From Promerops cafer (lineage: Eukaryota; Chordata; Aves; Passeriformes; Nectariniidae), in the NCBI GenBank assembly GCA_013398275.1, contig VZSE01014929.1:335328-399327 (forward strand): a stretch of DNA of 64,000 bases, read 5' to 3'. The notes under the pieces were generated by a model. It did not search any database, was not told the origin of the DNA, and worked only from the letters and a program-made list of their open reading frames with translations. Every line of letters starts with the position of its first letter. The first letter of the stretch is position 1. Positions 13,431 through 27,525 of the stretch are shown piece by piece. Position numbers and translations under genes: made by a program.

Positions 13431-14536
13431 CAAAGTTTGGATATTTTGCTAGAAAGAGATAGTTAGAAGACTAACATTTTAATTTATAGTTCATGTTATT
13501 CAGCCCTTTTGTATAAACTACATTTTTTGCATCCCATGGTATAGCCCAGAAGCAAAGACCTTGTGAGCATGGAGTTCAAATGACCCGGAATGTGCTAAAA
13601 TACTGCTGGGGGCAGGTTTGATACAATTAGCTTCAATTCATTGCCTGGCATGCATAAAATATAAATTTAAATAGCTACTCACTCCCTTTCTTACAGGGTG
13701 GGAGGAAAGACAATGTGCATCACCTTTGCTTCCTTGTGGCATTTTCTCTTGGGAGAAAGTGGGATTGCAGACGTGGTAACTGAAGCATGACTGTTTTGCA
13801 AAGAAAATCTTTCACCTTCTCCTCTGTTAGAAAACGTGTAATTCTCTGAGACACAAGAGGTAGGCATTTGGGTTACTTTGCTGTTGCTGTTTTCACTCTT
13901 CTGACAAAAAAATATGATGAAATGCATCAAATGATGTAGAACTTTGAAGTGCTAAGAGAGATTTCAAAAATCAGGAGAGGCTTTTCTTTATTTATGTGAT
14001 AATTGTGATGCTGGGAATAGGTGCTGATTGTGTTGCTTGAGGTACTTTTTATTCTGTTCACAGAAACTTTCCTTTAGAACAGGAGCCTGAAGACTAGAGT
14101 GATTTTGGAAACTTTTCATTGCTCCCTGACTGAATTACTTCACCCATGTGAGAAACCACACTTTGCACAACATGACTGTATTTGCATAGTTTTTAACTGA
14201 AAATATGATGAAGACAATAAAGCCTTGTTAGCTGCATTAATGCATACAAGAACTTCTAACCACATAGTCTCTGGTCTTTTTTTTTCTGTGCAGAAGTAAG
14301 TTTCCCTGCTGGTTAAATACTGCCTATATTCCATCTCCTAGCCATACACAAATCACTGATCCAGACACTGAGGAGTTTTTTACCAAAAGTTATTGCTGCC
14401 TCACAAGGAATGGATCCAAGGTAAGGTGTTGGTTTTGCTTGACCTGGTAACCTGCTGTCTTTGTAATTAGGAAATACAATAAACTACTTGGTAGTATATA
14501 ATTTTTTTCTGGATTTTTTTTTTCCTGAAACAAATG

Positions 14537-14553
14537 CACACACACACATACAC
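14537..14553. repeat. (CA)n microsatellite
   Basis: A short run of alternating CA, slightly interrupted. Confidence 0.8.
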
Positions 14554-16483
14554 TCCCCTTGTTCCAGTCAGTAGATGGAAGTTGCAGAGCAGAGGTTTTT
14601 GAGCAAAATATCCTAGCTTTTAGGATATTAGGAAAGAGGAGAATAAAAAAACTCCACCAAGCATCTGAACTCTGACCAGACTCAGTTGTAGTCAAGCGAC
14701 CACTAATGCACCTAAAAACACAGCTGGATTTATAATACAGCTTGCTGTAACTCACTGTTTGGGATATGTGAAGGAATGTCCTGTAATAACTGCAGTGATG
14801 GGTCCTGGGGCCCTCTGCTCTGTTATCAGGGCATAAACAGTTGCAGATGAAGTACATGCCCAGAGCTTTTTTATTTGGTACTTGAAAGTATGTCAGAAAA
14901 TGCCCACAGCATTCTCAGAAATGCTGCTTGTTGTATAACTCGCCTTGCAAGCAATTGTGGGTTTGCTGAGGATCTAATATAAATAAAGCATCTTTCATTT
15001 TTTGTGAAAACTTATTCTCCCTCCAACTCCACAAAAAAGCTGCAGTGGTGTCCTTGACCCAGTGAAATGAGGACGGGGGAGGCAGTGATGCAGCCCAGGG
15101 TGTAAGGGGGGAGTTCTGCTGAATTCAGCCCCTGAACCATCAGTGCCAGCAGGGAGGGTGTGACAGGACCCACATCACATTAGGATGACATAGACACACA
15201 ATTCAGCTGCACTCTCAAATTTCAGGGCCAAAACTATCCCCTCAGTTCATGCACCTGAGGGGCCTGCCCTAGGAAATTGTTGTTCTCTGCCCATGGTTAG
15301 GTGATAAGGAGAACACAAGAGGAGATTTGGGTCCAGAATGAGTGTGTCCCTAACACGCACCTTACAAGCAATCATCTACATTTATTCATCTGGTCAGGGA
15401 TGGGTTATTCATCACCCTGAAAGGCAGACTGTAGCTCTTGAATATTTTGCTCATTTTGTCTGTTTTTAAAGTTGCAGAATTGCAGCCATATATAAAGCCA
15501 GTAGCACTCAAGTACTCAGCAGGCTGAGCTGACACTCTCCAAGATGAAGCTGGCTGCTGTTTTTGACTGGTGCTTTTTGTTTTGCAGAGTGTTCTTTAGC
15601 AGCTGCTCCAGCTGACTGTCTCACTGCAAAGCTACTACACTTTGCCACTGGCAGTATGGGTACCCTGAAGAGATCTGGCTTCCCTTAATTGAACAGAAGA
15701 AACTAATTTAAATTTTAAAAAAATATAATTAGTTTGACTTCCTCTACCAGGAATTCTGTAATTGATACTATGAATAAATTATGGGATACAACTGCGAGGG
15801 TTCTTAATTACAAAGCTTCTGAGCTGCACAATTCTGTGCTGATGAGTGATGCATGTTTTTGTCCTCCAAAATGGAGCACAATTCTTGTCATAGAATATAT
15901 CTTACATGCTGCAAGCTGGAAGTGAGGGCTGAGCAAGTGCACCCATCCTGACTGAACACATGCTGGGGCAGGTATCACTTGGCTTATCTGTGCAGAACGC
16001 AAATCCAAACCAAAGCAACTGGTTCAGGCTCATTCAACAGCCAGAAGGGGTTTAAACTTAGTGATTACAATTATCTCAAGCCCTGTGCAATATGCTTTAG
16101 TTTTCTACATGTCTGAATTAATTTCCAGCCGTTGTCATGTTTTATGGCTGCTTGGTGTGAGTTTCTTTCTCTCCGAGTAAATTTTTCACTAAGAAATAAT
16201 TCAGTCACTTCTCTCTCCTGTTCTTAGATAAGTCACTTCCTCATGTATGAATCAAATTTTTCTTTCAAGTGTTTTGTTAAGTACCAATGACATCACACAC
16301 TCCAAATGTAAAGAGCAAAATTTAGAATATGACTAGATTTAATAATTACTTGGCATAAAACTTAAATAAGAATAAATAAACCTCTTTGATGAAATGTAAT
16401 GTTCTTTTACTAAAAACATCTTTGCTATGAATAGCAACATAGACTTTTAACATCTTTTGTTAAAAATCAGTGAAATCAGGGAT

Positions 16484-16510
16484 GGAGGGAGGGAGGGAGG
16501 GAGGGAAGGA
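16484..16510. repeat. (GGGA)n microsatellite
   Basis: About six tandem GGGA units, with the last ones interrupted (GGAAGGA). Confidence 0.9.
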
Positions 16511-16958
16511 ATATCTCTCTTCCAGCCTCAGTCACATTGCTGGATGGTTGAATTCTATTCACTCTTCTGAATCCCCCAGAGTTGGAATTTTTGGCTCTCC
16601 CTGCAATATTTGTTTGCTACAACTGTCTGCAATTTCTTACCCATCTGTTTGCCCAAAATTCACCACTGAGGCTCCTGCAGCTTCTCAAATTTGTTGTCTT
16701 CATTTCCAAGGCCCGTGAGCCTCAGTGCTTTTCCCCACCAGGCCAGGCAATGCTGGAAATCACCCCAGCTCCACTGGCTGGGTACTCACTGCTTCTTGCT
16801 GCTCTAAAGCATCAAAGAGCAGAAAGAGCTAGAGAGCCCATTTCACCACTTTGCAGGAGCAAATGTGTTCTCATGGTACACAGCCTCAAACAACTATTGT
16901 ACTAACATTTTTTTTCTTTGACTTTTTAAATTTAGATTATACACATAATGCATTTATT

Positions 16959-17029
16959 AAAAAAAAAAACCAACAACAAACAAAAAACCCCAAAAACAAA
17001 ACAAAAAACCCCACCAAAAACCAAAACCC
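16959..17029. repeat. A-rich, C-interspersed low-complexity tract
   Basis: About 70 bases of A runs broken by C or CC (AAACC, CAACAAC, AAAACCCC), with almost no G or T. A similar tract lies at 29450-29572. It may be a degraded tail or a simple-sequence expansion; no element body is recognisable beside it. Confidence 0.75.
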
Positions 17030-20000
17030 TGAAGGAAGTCCTTTTATTTAGAGACAGTATTAAACTGCAATTGAGTTTGTGTATAAATCAGTCATTTAAG
17101 ATAATTATCACAAGAATAAGCATTATATCCTCAGGAAATCCAGACTAAGATTAAACTTCAAGGAAAATGAAGCAGATACGGAACTACACAGTTGAACAAC
17201 TTTTGTTTTGCCTTGTAGGTCATGGGTGAAAAATGCCATAAATCCAAGACACTAGCTGGGATTCAAGCTCCATGTTGCCCTGGTCATAGCACCGTATTTA
17301 ATGTGGCAGCTAAAGCAGGTGGATTGATAAGAAATCTGCTTTTGTGATTAGTTGCCAGAAGCTGGTTTTGAAAATTAGATGCCAGAGATCGTGTTGGTGG
17401 GGCATTATCAATATATGTAGTTCTTTACTATCTGCAATAGCATTACAAAGCTACCATTTTCTGATATAAATCTAATTTTAAGAGGACTACTGGAATTGCT
17501 GGATGAAACTGGAGGGAACAGAGGGAAGGTGATTGTTTCCAAACAATGACTTACTCTTCATCATGCACTGCTCATGCTGGAACAGGGATGGACAATTTCC
17601 ACCAGTTTATCTTTTTGATAAATGACAGTTTTGAGGCAGTTGCTGCATTAGAGGAATGTCTGTCTGGAAAGCCTTTTAAAACAGATGACTATATTAGACT
17701 TAGTCCTCTGGAGGGATCAAAAACTCTTTCTGCTTCCTCCTCTCAAATCATGTTATTTTCCAGAATGTTTCAGAAGGGATTTTAACTAATTCATATTATT
17801 TTACTGAAGATAAAATGTGCAAAATCTTATGAAAACATTTTTGCTGCTTGAGCATAGGACATGGTTTTTTTCCCTTGGTTTATTTTTTCTCTGCTATGGT
17901 TTGGAGATTGGATTGTGGGTTTTTCTCTGTTACTTGAACGTATGATTGCATCAAGCTAACTTTAAAGCAAAAAAAAAAAAATTGGTACCTTTCTCTCTTG
18001 CAGGTGTTGAAGTATTTAATTGCACTGCTTACAAATTTTTATCAAGCTTTTCCAGAATATGCTTTATACTGCCACCTTCAATGAAATATTATCCAACAGG
18101 TTTAGGCAGTGATTAAAGTATGGCACATGAGCAAATTGGCCATTTTTCCAGGCTCTCCCACAACTTTGGCTGCATTGTTCATACTGAAATGAGAAAAGGA
18201 CCTCAGGAAATAATTCACATACATTTAATCTTCTTGCATTAAGTGTTTGGCTGCTGCTATTTTGATTGGAAAAAGAAAAAAGGTGAATGGTATACTTTAC
18301 TCTTGAAATCCCCATGACTGGCTGAGAAACAGGTTTCATAAAATGACATTAACATAGCAAACTCTTGTTATCCACTCACCAGTAATTCTGCTATGCCACC
18401 AGTATGTAAGAGTGGCACAAAATCCAAACACTGTGAGGAACATGTGGTGATTTGCTGGTCTGTGGCATGCCAGTGTGAATTGTATGACTCTTCTGCTTAT
18501 CTCCTAAAGACTGGTGGTACATCACTTTTCACTCTCGGGTTACTTGGCAAGGCATAATTGTGCATGTTGTGGCAGTTATTTGGGAAAGGTTGGATACAAT
18601 CATTATTGGCACTTCATTCTACGGTCTTTGTGTTCCACACTGAGTTACTCATTTGGAACATTAGATGACTGTTGAAAGCTTTTGTCATAGTTGGATATTA
18701 TCCACCCATCTGTGAAAGCCTTTTTTGCAGAACCTGAGAAGTGAGCAAGCAAGATGAACAAGGAAATAAAGAGAACCAAGGCCAGCAGCAATATGATTTT
18801 TATGAAGATGCAGCCTCCCCATGAATTGCATAAGGTGCAGGCAGCTAGCTGTGCCAGGGTCAAAGGTAGTAATAGCCAAATATCTCAACCTTTGGTTGCT
18901 TCCTTTTCCCACTCCTGCCCTCCCTCAGCACAATCCACAGTGCTGCTGAAAAGGGGATTCCCCTTTACAAAGTCTGTCCTGTGTTGGAGTTCTCCAAAGA
19001 CAGATGGATCCTGGCTCTGCCTTTCCCCCAGAGACACTTCCCAGCACTGGAGGTTGTTCTTCATCATGGTCCCTAAGACTGCAACTAAATCCATGTCCTT
19101 CTCTGCTGCTACTACTTGCCTTTGCCTATTTCAGATAAAAACAGAGTGAGAGGCATGTCCCACAAAAACATTGGCACAAGGGAGCTGTGTCCTGAGCCCT
19201 GCCTGCAACCTCCCCACCTCCTGTCCCAGCAGGTAGGATAAAACAGGAAGAAGTTGACTACAGGAGAACTCCACAGCAAAGAACTTGGTGATCTTTAAAT
19301 ACAAAATTTGTCTTGCTTAATTATGTTCCTCCTTGCTTCATTATTTAAATAGTAGAGAATGTGTGGCAATTTTGAATAGCTGTAGGTGTTGGTGATAGTG
19401 TAAATGAAGCATGGTAATATTTTTCAAGGGCTAGGACAGCTTTCCAGCACAAAAGGTAGCTGGCAATTATTTCCTAAGGATGTTAACTGAGTTACAATTG
19501 CATTTGACTCCTTTCACAGCTAGATAAGGTCATGGTTCTCACACAATCTCATTACACATTACTCTTTTTGAAGCAGAATTGGCTTAATGTACTCCTACTC
19601 CCTTGTCACAGCAGCTGTGCCTTCCTTCTCTGCTGCATGAGTGTGACTACCTGTCAGCTAGGCTGGGCACCAGCTTGGGGAACAAGGTAAGACAAAAAAG
19701 CAAAGTAAAAACATCTGTTTGGCTGTCAGCCCCAGAAAAATATAATTTTTCTGCATGTCAAGCCACTGAGGAAGCAAAGAGTGACAGGCAGTGGAGAAAG
19801 GCAGAGGAATATCACAGCTGCTAACACTGCTGAGGAATTTCATGCCATCACACGTTGCACAGACCCAGAAGCTCTGAACTACATATCAGCACAGTTATTA
19901 TCTCTTTGGGATTTTTGATACGCGCTCAGTATCATACTGGTGGCTTTATACACCCACCTTAACAAATATATGACACTGAAGACAGCAGATGTGGCATTTG

Positions 20001-22046
20001 GGGAACACCATGTTTAATCTGTTTCCTTCATTACTCCCTCTCTTGCCACCCACTTCCAAAAGATGTTTTCGAAATGCCAAGCAGTGCCATGAATTGTGTG
20101 TGTGTATGGTTTGTGTGTGTTTTCCAAGGATGTGACCAGGCTGATGGACTTTCTGCCACGTTCCAGCAATGTCTCCATGGCCTATGCAGAATTTCTGGAC
20201 CATGCTCAAACTTGAGTGGGAACACACTGTTCAGGCCAGCCTCTTGCTGCAGGTACAGGCTGGCAGTGCCAGTGTCTAGCAAGGCCTTGGGTGCCTCCAA
20301 GGAAATGTCTTGCAGGAGAAAGAGATTTTTATCATTCTTACAGATCCAGATATTTAAATTCTGATGAAATCTCACTATAGGTAGGATATAGGCATTTTAA
20401 ACCTTTCTAGGTGTTCTTTCATTGCATTATCTCTCATTTTTGTTCATTATAAATTCTGTTAAAATGGAAGGACAGAACAGGGGATGGTGGCAGAAAAAAA
20501 TGTGGTAAAATTAAGGCCCAATCCACTGAGTGCTTATCAGTCATGGCCAATGTGTGCTCTATGCTGAAGGAGGCAAAGGAATGAAGGAAAAAAATATAAG
20601 TGATTACACAGGTATGGCACATATAACAGTTTTTCTACCCTAGAAAGTTTAATATTTAAAAGAAAATCTTGCCTTTATTGGGTCTTGAAAGCATGAGCAA
20701 TATGTGTGTCCCATAGGGAATCTGAGGACCTTGCCATCTCCAAATAATTTTTATCTGTAATATGCCCCATGTTAACATTGGTAGTGAGAATTTGACTTGT
20801 CAAAAGTTGTAGACAGTCAGAAGCAATTAATGGTTGCAAGTCACTTGATTCTCAGACCCATGGTTTGTCTAGCAGACTTTCCCCTTGATGTTCATGAATG
20901 TTACAAACAGAGTTTTTCTAAAGCTGGGATTTGCTTTCTTTCGGGGGTTGCATTTCTGGTCCTCTTTTATGAGGTGTTTTATTATAGGCTTTCTTTGAGC
21001 ATCCTCTCCATCACCCAAACTGTGTTTGATGTGGCTGCGGATACTGGATGCCCTTGATATCCTATCTGACCGTGGCTAATTCAGAGGATCCTCTTGTCAT
21101 CAGACAAACACTTCTAGCCACATAAACTAGATTAAAAGGAGCAGAAAAAAATGTTTAGATTAGCGTGGAAAACGATGCTTGCTCTGATGGGAGTGAGAGA
21201 TTTCCCTGAAAATATAGGAATTTCCTGTTGCTAAAATATTGTGTAGGTCCTAAAAACTTTGCAGGCAAAACTTTGTTTCTCCTCTGGACAGCTAGAAGGG
21301 TCAACATGCCTTGGGGTAGGACGTAGGATTGCAGTGTTTAAGAGTTCATCTAATCAGGAAATTATGGCTGTAAAGTTACATAGCCCTGTCACTTATCATT
21401 ACACAGCTCATTAAATCTCAGCTAATTGCAGCTTCACCCTAGTATCCAGGTCCTAATGTTTCTGAGCCTAATTAGCACAGTGAAATCCTAAAATCCGACT
21501 GATTTCCCTTTTTTGAGTCACTTCTTGTACAGAAAGCAATGGAATGTAGAGGTTTAACTTGCTTAAAACACTAAAAATTGTACCCTAGTTTTTTAATCTT
21601 TTAGTTCAGTTGTTCAAGACATAAATGCTTATTCCCAGAAGGGTCTGGAAATGCAGAGGAAATTATATTTTTTTTAGTGCAAGACACTGCATGAAAATTA
21701 TTTCTTTTTCATTTATTATTCACTGTACTTCTCTTGCTCCTTCTGTTCCTTCCCATGAATACCTCTCTACAGAATTATCTATAAATTATCTATCACATTG
21801 TTGTCATCATATGATTTGCTGGAAAAGCCATGTCTCTATCAACCAAAGAAATGATTCATAAGCAAAATTACAAGAAAATATATTCAAGTGGTTATTTTCT
21901 ATAAATAACACCCCCCCACACATTTCATTAGATAATTTAACGAATATTTTCATATCCAAAAAGTTCTACTGCCAATGTTCAACCTAAAAAGAATGCTTGA
22001 ATACATCCTGTCTTGCACTAAAAATATAAATAACATCTAGTTTAAT
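17030..22046. other. Unique non-coding stretch
   Basis: No gene is recognised. A donor-like CAAG/GTAAGAC near 19687 follows a pyrimidine-rich CACAG near 19611. The 75 bases between are open in one frame but show no family resemblance. Plus-strand frames at 18754-19149 and 20797-21057 look like chance ORFs. Simple repeats are short. Confidence 0.55.
20095..20123. repeat. Interrupted (TG)n microsatellite
   Basis: Two short TG runs separated by ATGGTT. Confidence 0.75.
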
Positions 22047-22712
22047 CACAGAATTATAGAATGGTTGCAGTTGTAAGGGACCCTAAAGATCATCTAATTC
22101 CAACCTGCTTGCCATGGATAGGGGCATCTCCCACTCAATCTGGTTGCTCAAAGACCCATCCAACCTTTTCTTGAACACTTCCATGGTTGGGGCACCCAAA
22201 GCTTCTCTTGGTAACCTGTTCCAGTGCCTCGCCACCTTCACAGCAAAGAATTTCTTCTTAATATCTAATCTAGACCTACCATCTTCAGTTGAAAGTCATT
22301 CCCCTTGTCTTATCACTGTTTGCTCTTGTAAATGGTCTCTCTCCATCTTTCTTATAGGCCCACTTCAGGTACTGGAAGGCCACAATTAGGACATCTCAAA
22401 GCTGCCTCTTCTGCAGGCTGAACAATCCCAATTCTCTCAGCCTTTCTTCATAGGAGAGGTGCTCCAGCCCTCTAATCATCTTTGTGGCTCTTCTCTGGGC
22501 TTGTTCCAACAGGCCCATGTCCCTTCTGTGCTGGGGACCCCAGAGCTGCTCCAGGTGGGGTCTCACCAGAGGGGAGCAGAGGGGCAGAATCACCACCCTT
22601 GATCTGCTGGCCACACTGCTTTGCATGCAGCCCAGGATCTGACTTTTTGGACTGTGAGTGCATTGTTGGCTCACGTCCAGCCTCTCATCCACCAGCATCC
22701 TCCTTCTTGGTA
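22047..22712 (-). mobile_element. CR1 LINE, 3' part, with open ORF2 C-terminus
   Basis: The left edge (CACAGAATTATAGAATGG) is the reverse complement of an avian CR1 3' terminus, so the element reads on the minus strand. A minus-strand frame from 22698 down to 22396 is open for 100 codons and translates into the CR1 ORF2 C-terminus. It contains SVASRS, LVRPHLE and the hallmark GLEHLSYEERLRELGLFS. CR1 encodes an endonuclease/reverse transcriptase, and only the tail of ORF2 plus the 3' UTR survives, as expected for 5'-truncated insertions. The open C-terminal frame suggests a relatively young copy. The 5' breakpoint is near 22712. Confidence 0.93.
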
Positions 22713-25700
22713 TTTTCTGTTAGGATGAATCAAAGCAAAAGTCATAGCTTAGAATCATTCATAGTTTCAGGTGGCTACTTTCAGAAGCAATCCATGAGTC
22801 AGAGTTGTGATAGAGTTCTTTTATTTCTCCAGGACAGACTTTTGAAGATGGAGATAGCATGCACCAAGCTTAGCATCATCTTCACTTGAAACACTGAGTT
22901 TTATTGTGCAGTTAAAAGAAACTAATCACTTTCAGTTATGCTTATATGATCATGAGACAAATACAGCTTTTTACTTATTCTCCCAAAACTGCCTGTTTCA
23001 ACTTACAGAAGTCTTCTTTTATTTTCTAGAAAAAGACCTGTGAATAGTATATATGTTTTGCAAGTTTAAGAACTTCTGTAGCAGTGGGAATAATTCCACT
23101 AAAATTAGCATTTAGATCACTGAAAAAATTGAAAATTCTTGCCTTTTTGAATTAAGCTTCTGCTTTTTTTAACTCTTTCATCATCATTATTCCACCTTGA
23201 TACACAAGATTTAAGAGTCTTTTCAAATTAATTTGGTAAAAGAATTAAATTTGTAAAGTCTCCTGTTGGAGATATATTGTCATTGTGTGATTTTCTGTGA
23301 GGAGCTGATGTTGTGAAGAGGGATGTTAACACACTAGCTATTGCTGCTGGTTTTCCTAGGTTTTGTTATACTTATTTGCCTTGACTGATTCTGTTAATTA
23401 TATTGCACTTACCTGTGGGCTGTCTTCTCAGACACTTTATGTTTTTGAAAGTGATAACAATCAATCCTGAAGGGGAAGAAACCTCATAAAGTTAAAAAAA
23501 AAAATTATTGCAGTTAATCTAAAAATCTACCAAACACAAGAACATTTCTCTAGGCTGTCATATAGCATGCATTTAATTTCCACAAAACTACACTTTTATG
23601 TGAGAAAGTGGTAATGCAGTTCTGCAAGATCGCTCATCAATCTTCTGATGCTAAATACTGGTGCCTGGATAATAATTATTGCTTATCCCAAGAGGATCTC
23701 AGCACAGTTTTTCCTGTTCAGAAAGTCTGTTGCCCTAATACAGTCTCCTGAGAGGTACATTTTCCACACCAGAGCAAATTCATAAATACTAACAAAACAG
23801 GTCTTGCAGAACTTGATTGATGTATATAATCTCTTAATTTCATAGATTAATAAAACCAAGAGCTGGAGAAGTTAGCATTGGGTAAATTACAGAGAAAAAT
23901 GGTGAGGAGCTGTTGCTAAACTCACGTGGTGACCAAGCAGAATTATCTTGTGCCATTCTTGGCATCATGTTCTCATGCTTTATGGAGCCAGAACAAAGTA
24001 AAAGTTTGTGAAGTTTGATCCTGGATGTCCTGCTCACTGGTGTGAACAGCGCTTGTGTGATGGCTGTTTTTAAGCACTAGTCACTTACCATTTGAGATCT
24101 TTGTATGAGATATCCCTATCTAGCCATCATCAGAACAAATGAGTCTTGTGGGTTACATCTGGAATAAATGAGGCAGTGTTCCAAGCTCCCCAGAAAGCTT
24201 GCAAGGCCTTTGCATGTCTGTTTGGTCAAGAGCCATCTTGGAGCATTCCTCTTCTTCTGTTGATTTATGCTGAGGCACTCTGCCTCTACGTACCTCTGCA
24301 CAGAGATACAAATGTTCAGATCTTTATTTTTCAGTTCATCACATATCAGCTATTAATTTGCACTAATTTATCAAGTACTGGAGGCAAATGTCTTCCCTCA
24401 GACCTCTTTTTGGTTTTTTATTGTTGGCTAGTCTGCATGGTACGGGACAGTTGAACACTCCAGGTGGGATATCCTTCATACAGCCCATTTTATACACCAA
24501 AGCATGCTCATTCTGTCACTCTTCCCAAAAGTGAAACTGCTTGATCTTGCTGAGATGCCTCAGTTTGTTACGATGCAGCTGTTAGACAACATGGAGAATT
24601 TGTCTACCCTGGGCAGGTTTGTTTAAACCCTGAAGTCCCTCTAGCCAGAGCGGTAGACTGAGGTTCCACTGGGGTTACACTGCTCTTTCAGGCATCAAAC
24701 TTTTTCCTCACTTAATAAAATTTATGGCATTGACTTAATCAATTGTCTTTCTTTACTTGAACTGTTATGGACTTGAATCAAGAAGGAATGTTTGTTAGCA
24801 TTATTTCTGAATGACCTCGAAAATGTTAACGCTTTTTTAGGGATACCTTGCTCATTAATTTCCAAAGGACAAAATACAGGATGTGCAACTGCCTGTGACC
24901 ATACATTTTCTTCTGAACTTATCCCATTGTTCAGGAATGTTATTGCATTGCCTCTGAGTCATGGGAAAAAAATTAGCAGAAGTGTCTCTTCCTAATTAGG
25001 ACACGGACTATGGTGTCTCATTTCAAATTTTGGATATAATGTTGCATTTACTTTAGCCATTAGAAGCACACTGGTAGAAAGTTGTAGAACTTCACTTTGA
25101 AAAGACCAAAATAAATACAGGTGTTGTTGCGGGTGTGTGCATTTATTTTTTGTTTTGGAAAACTGCACATGTGAGACTCAAAATTATATAAATGCATTGA
25201 TCAGTTATTTCTGTGTAGGATCTCCATCCATAAAAGACTTAAACATATAATCTCCTCTGGCCTCTTTGAAAGCAAAAGAGCACGCAGAAGAAAAGATTCT
25301 GAACAGAAAGATTCAAACACTTGATGCTGTTTTAAAAACTCCACAAAGATATTTTTCATCCATAAAAGAAACAATAGAATTAACAAATCTGGTATTGTTT
25401 CCTGTGACATAGCCTAAGCTCAATTTAATCCTTGCTGCTGTATCAATAAATTGCCTCTGTGTCTCCTAAATCTCCCATAGTACCATGATCTCTCTCCTCT
25501 GCCTCCTGAATAACCATAGACTGCAGCCTTCTTAGGGTTTTTTTCTTAGAGTAATAATCTGTGTTTCTTTCTCCTCTGTTTAGAAATGGCTTTTCATGAA
25601 CATTGAGTTGAAGTTGGCCAGTGGGTTCAAAAGTTGGGTATGGTGGGGAGAGCCAGATGGACACCACAGCTGCAGGAGTCCCATACCCTTCCAAAATCAG

Positions 25701-27525
25701 GATAAAAATGGAGCTGCTACACTCCCCTGCGATTTGCATAAACCAGGTATTATTTGGTATCACTTGTCAAACAGACATGATCTCTGTATGTCAATGACTT
25801 CCTCTAAAAAGAAGCAGAAAATCAGTTCCTTTGATTTCACCACTTCGTTTTCCTGAAGGAGGGAGAAAGAAGCCCTCTGCTCATTTTACCTCTCCCTGTT
25901 TTCCCATGCTGACCTATCTGGGACTGTTTAGACAACGCACAGAGCAGACTTGTTAAGGGGGCTGGCACTGGAGAGATCAGAATTTTGGTCTGCTCTTTTC
26001 TGCTGGCTTACTGTGTTATGTTGAGGCAGTCGTTCAGTTTCTGCTTTCCCTTCTTGCTCAGACTGTGGCTGCTTTGCAGGGGGGCTGCAGCTCTGAAGAG
26101 GGGATGAGCCTGCAGGTGAAACGTGGGAAGAGGAGGAGGAGGGACAGCAAGGTGAAGGTACTGCCTTCTGGCAGCAGCAGACTCTTAGACTGGCTCAGCT
26201 GCTCACCAGACCACTCTGTGAAGAGCATTTAAGAGTTTAATTGTTGATTTTAACTCTGGGGTAAATGCAGGCTCATTCACAGTCCAGGCAGTGATGGAGA
26301 AAGGCTGTTCTGCACAGCTCTTGAAAAAAAGTACCCCTTAGTAGGCATGTGCAAATTTTCACATACTAAATCTTCCTGGGGGAGGGAAGTGAAAATTCAG
26401 TTTAATTGAGAGAACTGACTTCATGTGACTTAAATTGCAATCACAGTTTTCTGGGTTTCTGTGTAAAATTATCTCTAAATTACTCCCATGAACATCACCA
26501 GAGAAAACTTTACCAGATGTAACAACTAGATTTTAATGCTGCTTTCAAAAGGATAGCAAGCTTTAGCATAGAAGAGATAGGCATTTTTTAGCAGTGACTG
26601 TTAGGAAAATCAGAGAAGGAAGATTTAAAAAGTACAAAGAAACTTCCAGATCTGGGACACAGGTCTTTTGTCAACATCCCCTTTCTATTCAAGCACTCTG
26701 AGATGGGTCAGAGAGAGCAATGAGAACAGGGAGCTGTGGCAACTCTGGATATTTTGAAGATGATTTCCAAAAGTAGGAGATTATGATTTATCTCTGTTAC
26801 TAAGGCATGACTATAAGCCTTCAACAGAACTTTTGGTGACCTTAAGGATGCAGTTAGGTTTCATCTTCTCTTGCTATTAATGCTTTAGCTCTTCAGAATA
26901 TCAGAAATAACTTTCCATTTGGGACGGATAAATATTTTTGTTACAATGTTTGCATTTGTTCTTGGCTGCTGAATGAATACGTACCTTTTTTGATTTGTCT
27001 GACATGGTTCAATGGTTTTGATGAGCTCCCAGTCTGTAACCTGAGTCTTTAAATGCAGAGAACTGATGTTTTAAGCTGAAATTATTCTTGATAGAGCACA
27101 TATTTGCAATATCTTTAGTACAAGAGGAAACTGTGATCCAAACTTACCATTTTTCTGCTGTATGTAAACCTTTATTAGCAACTTCAGTCACAAAATTTGA
27201 GTTCAAATGCTCAGCTACTTGATTCATGCAACCTGTCCCTCCTCCTTGAAGAGTCTTAGGCTGAAAAAGCACAAATGCAATGTATCTGAGAATTTTATCT
27301 TAAGCACATGAAACCTTAGATAGGTGAACATAAATCTGGAGTGAAAATCCTTCCTGAGATGGGCTCTTCATAGGGAAGACCGTTTGCATAAGTCAGAGGA
27401 TGTACGATTACAGCCTTTGTTTGTCAGATGGGGTATTATAGGTACATGTATACACAGACACACACACACAATTTATACCCATGGTGTAGTTCAGTACAGC
27501 TTCTGGGGTGTGGTGGCTGATACAG
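22713..27525. other. Unique non-coding stretch
   Basis: No gene or interspersed repeat is recognised. Open frames are short and unremarkable. A somewhat GC-rich patch at about 26050-26200 contains a 43-codon ATG frame with a run of basic residues (RGKRRRRDSK), but nothing else supports it as a gene. A CA run lies near 27460-27470. Confidence 0.55.

Larger units (their letters stand above)
8554..16483. other. Unique non-coding stretch
   Basis: No gene or interspersed repeat is recognised over about 8 kb. The open frames at 10078-10521 (plus) and 14390-14857 (minus) are the longest. Both lack recognisable domains, and the latter runs through a CA microsatellite. Splice-donor-like ACAG/GTAAGT at about 11462-11470 and CCAAG/GTAAGG near 14408 have no matching coding exon. 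Positions 8580-8700 and 9510-9640 are locally more GC-rich. Confidence 0.55.

Noticed and set aside
14390..14857. 155-codon minus-strand open frame
   Set aside because: It runs through a CA microsatellite and a T run, has no recognisable domain and has no supporting splice or promoter signals. It looks like a chance ORF.
19612..19687. 75-base stretch between CACAG and GTAAGAC, open in one frame
   Set aside because: The acceptor has a short pyrimidine tract, the peptide is unremarkable and there is no neighbouring exon. It is weaker than the candidate at 50463-50610.
26104..26235. Small 43-codon ATG frame with a basic run, followed by a donor-like sequence
   Set aside because: It is a single short frame in a GC-rich patch. 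The basic run comes from AGGAGGAGG-type simple sequence, and there is no other support.
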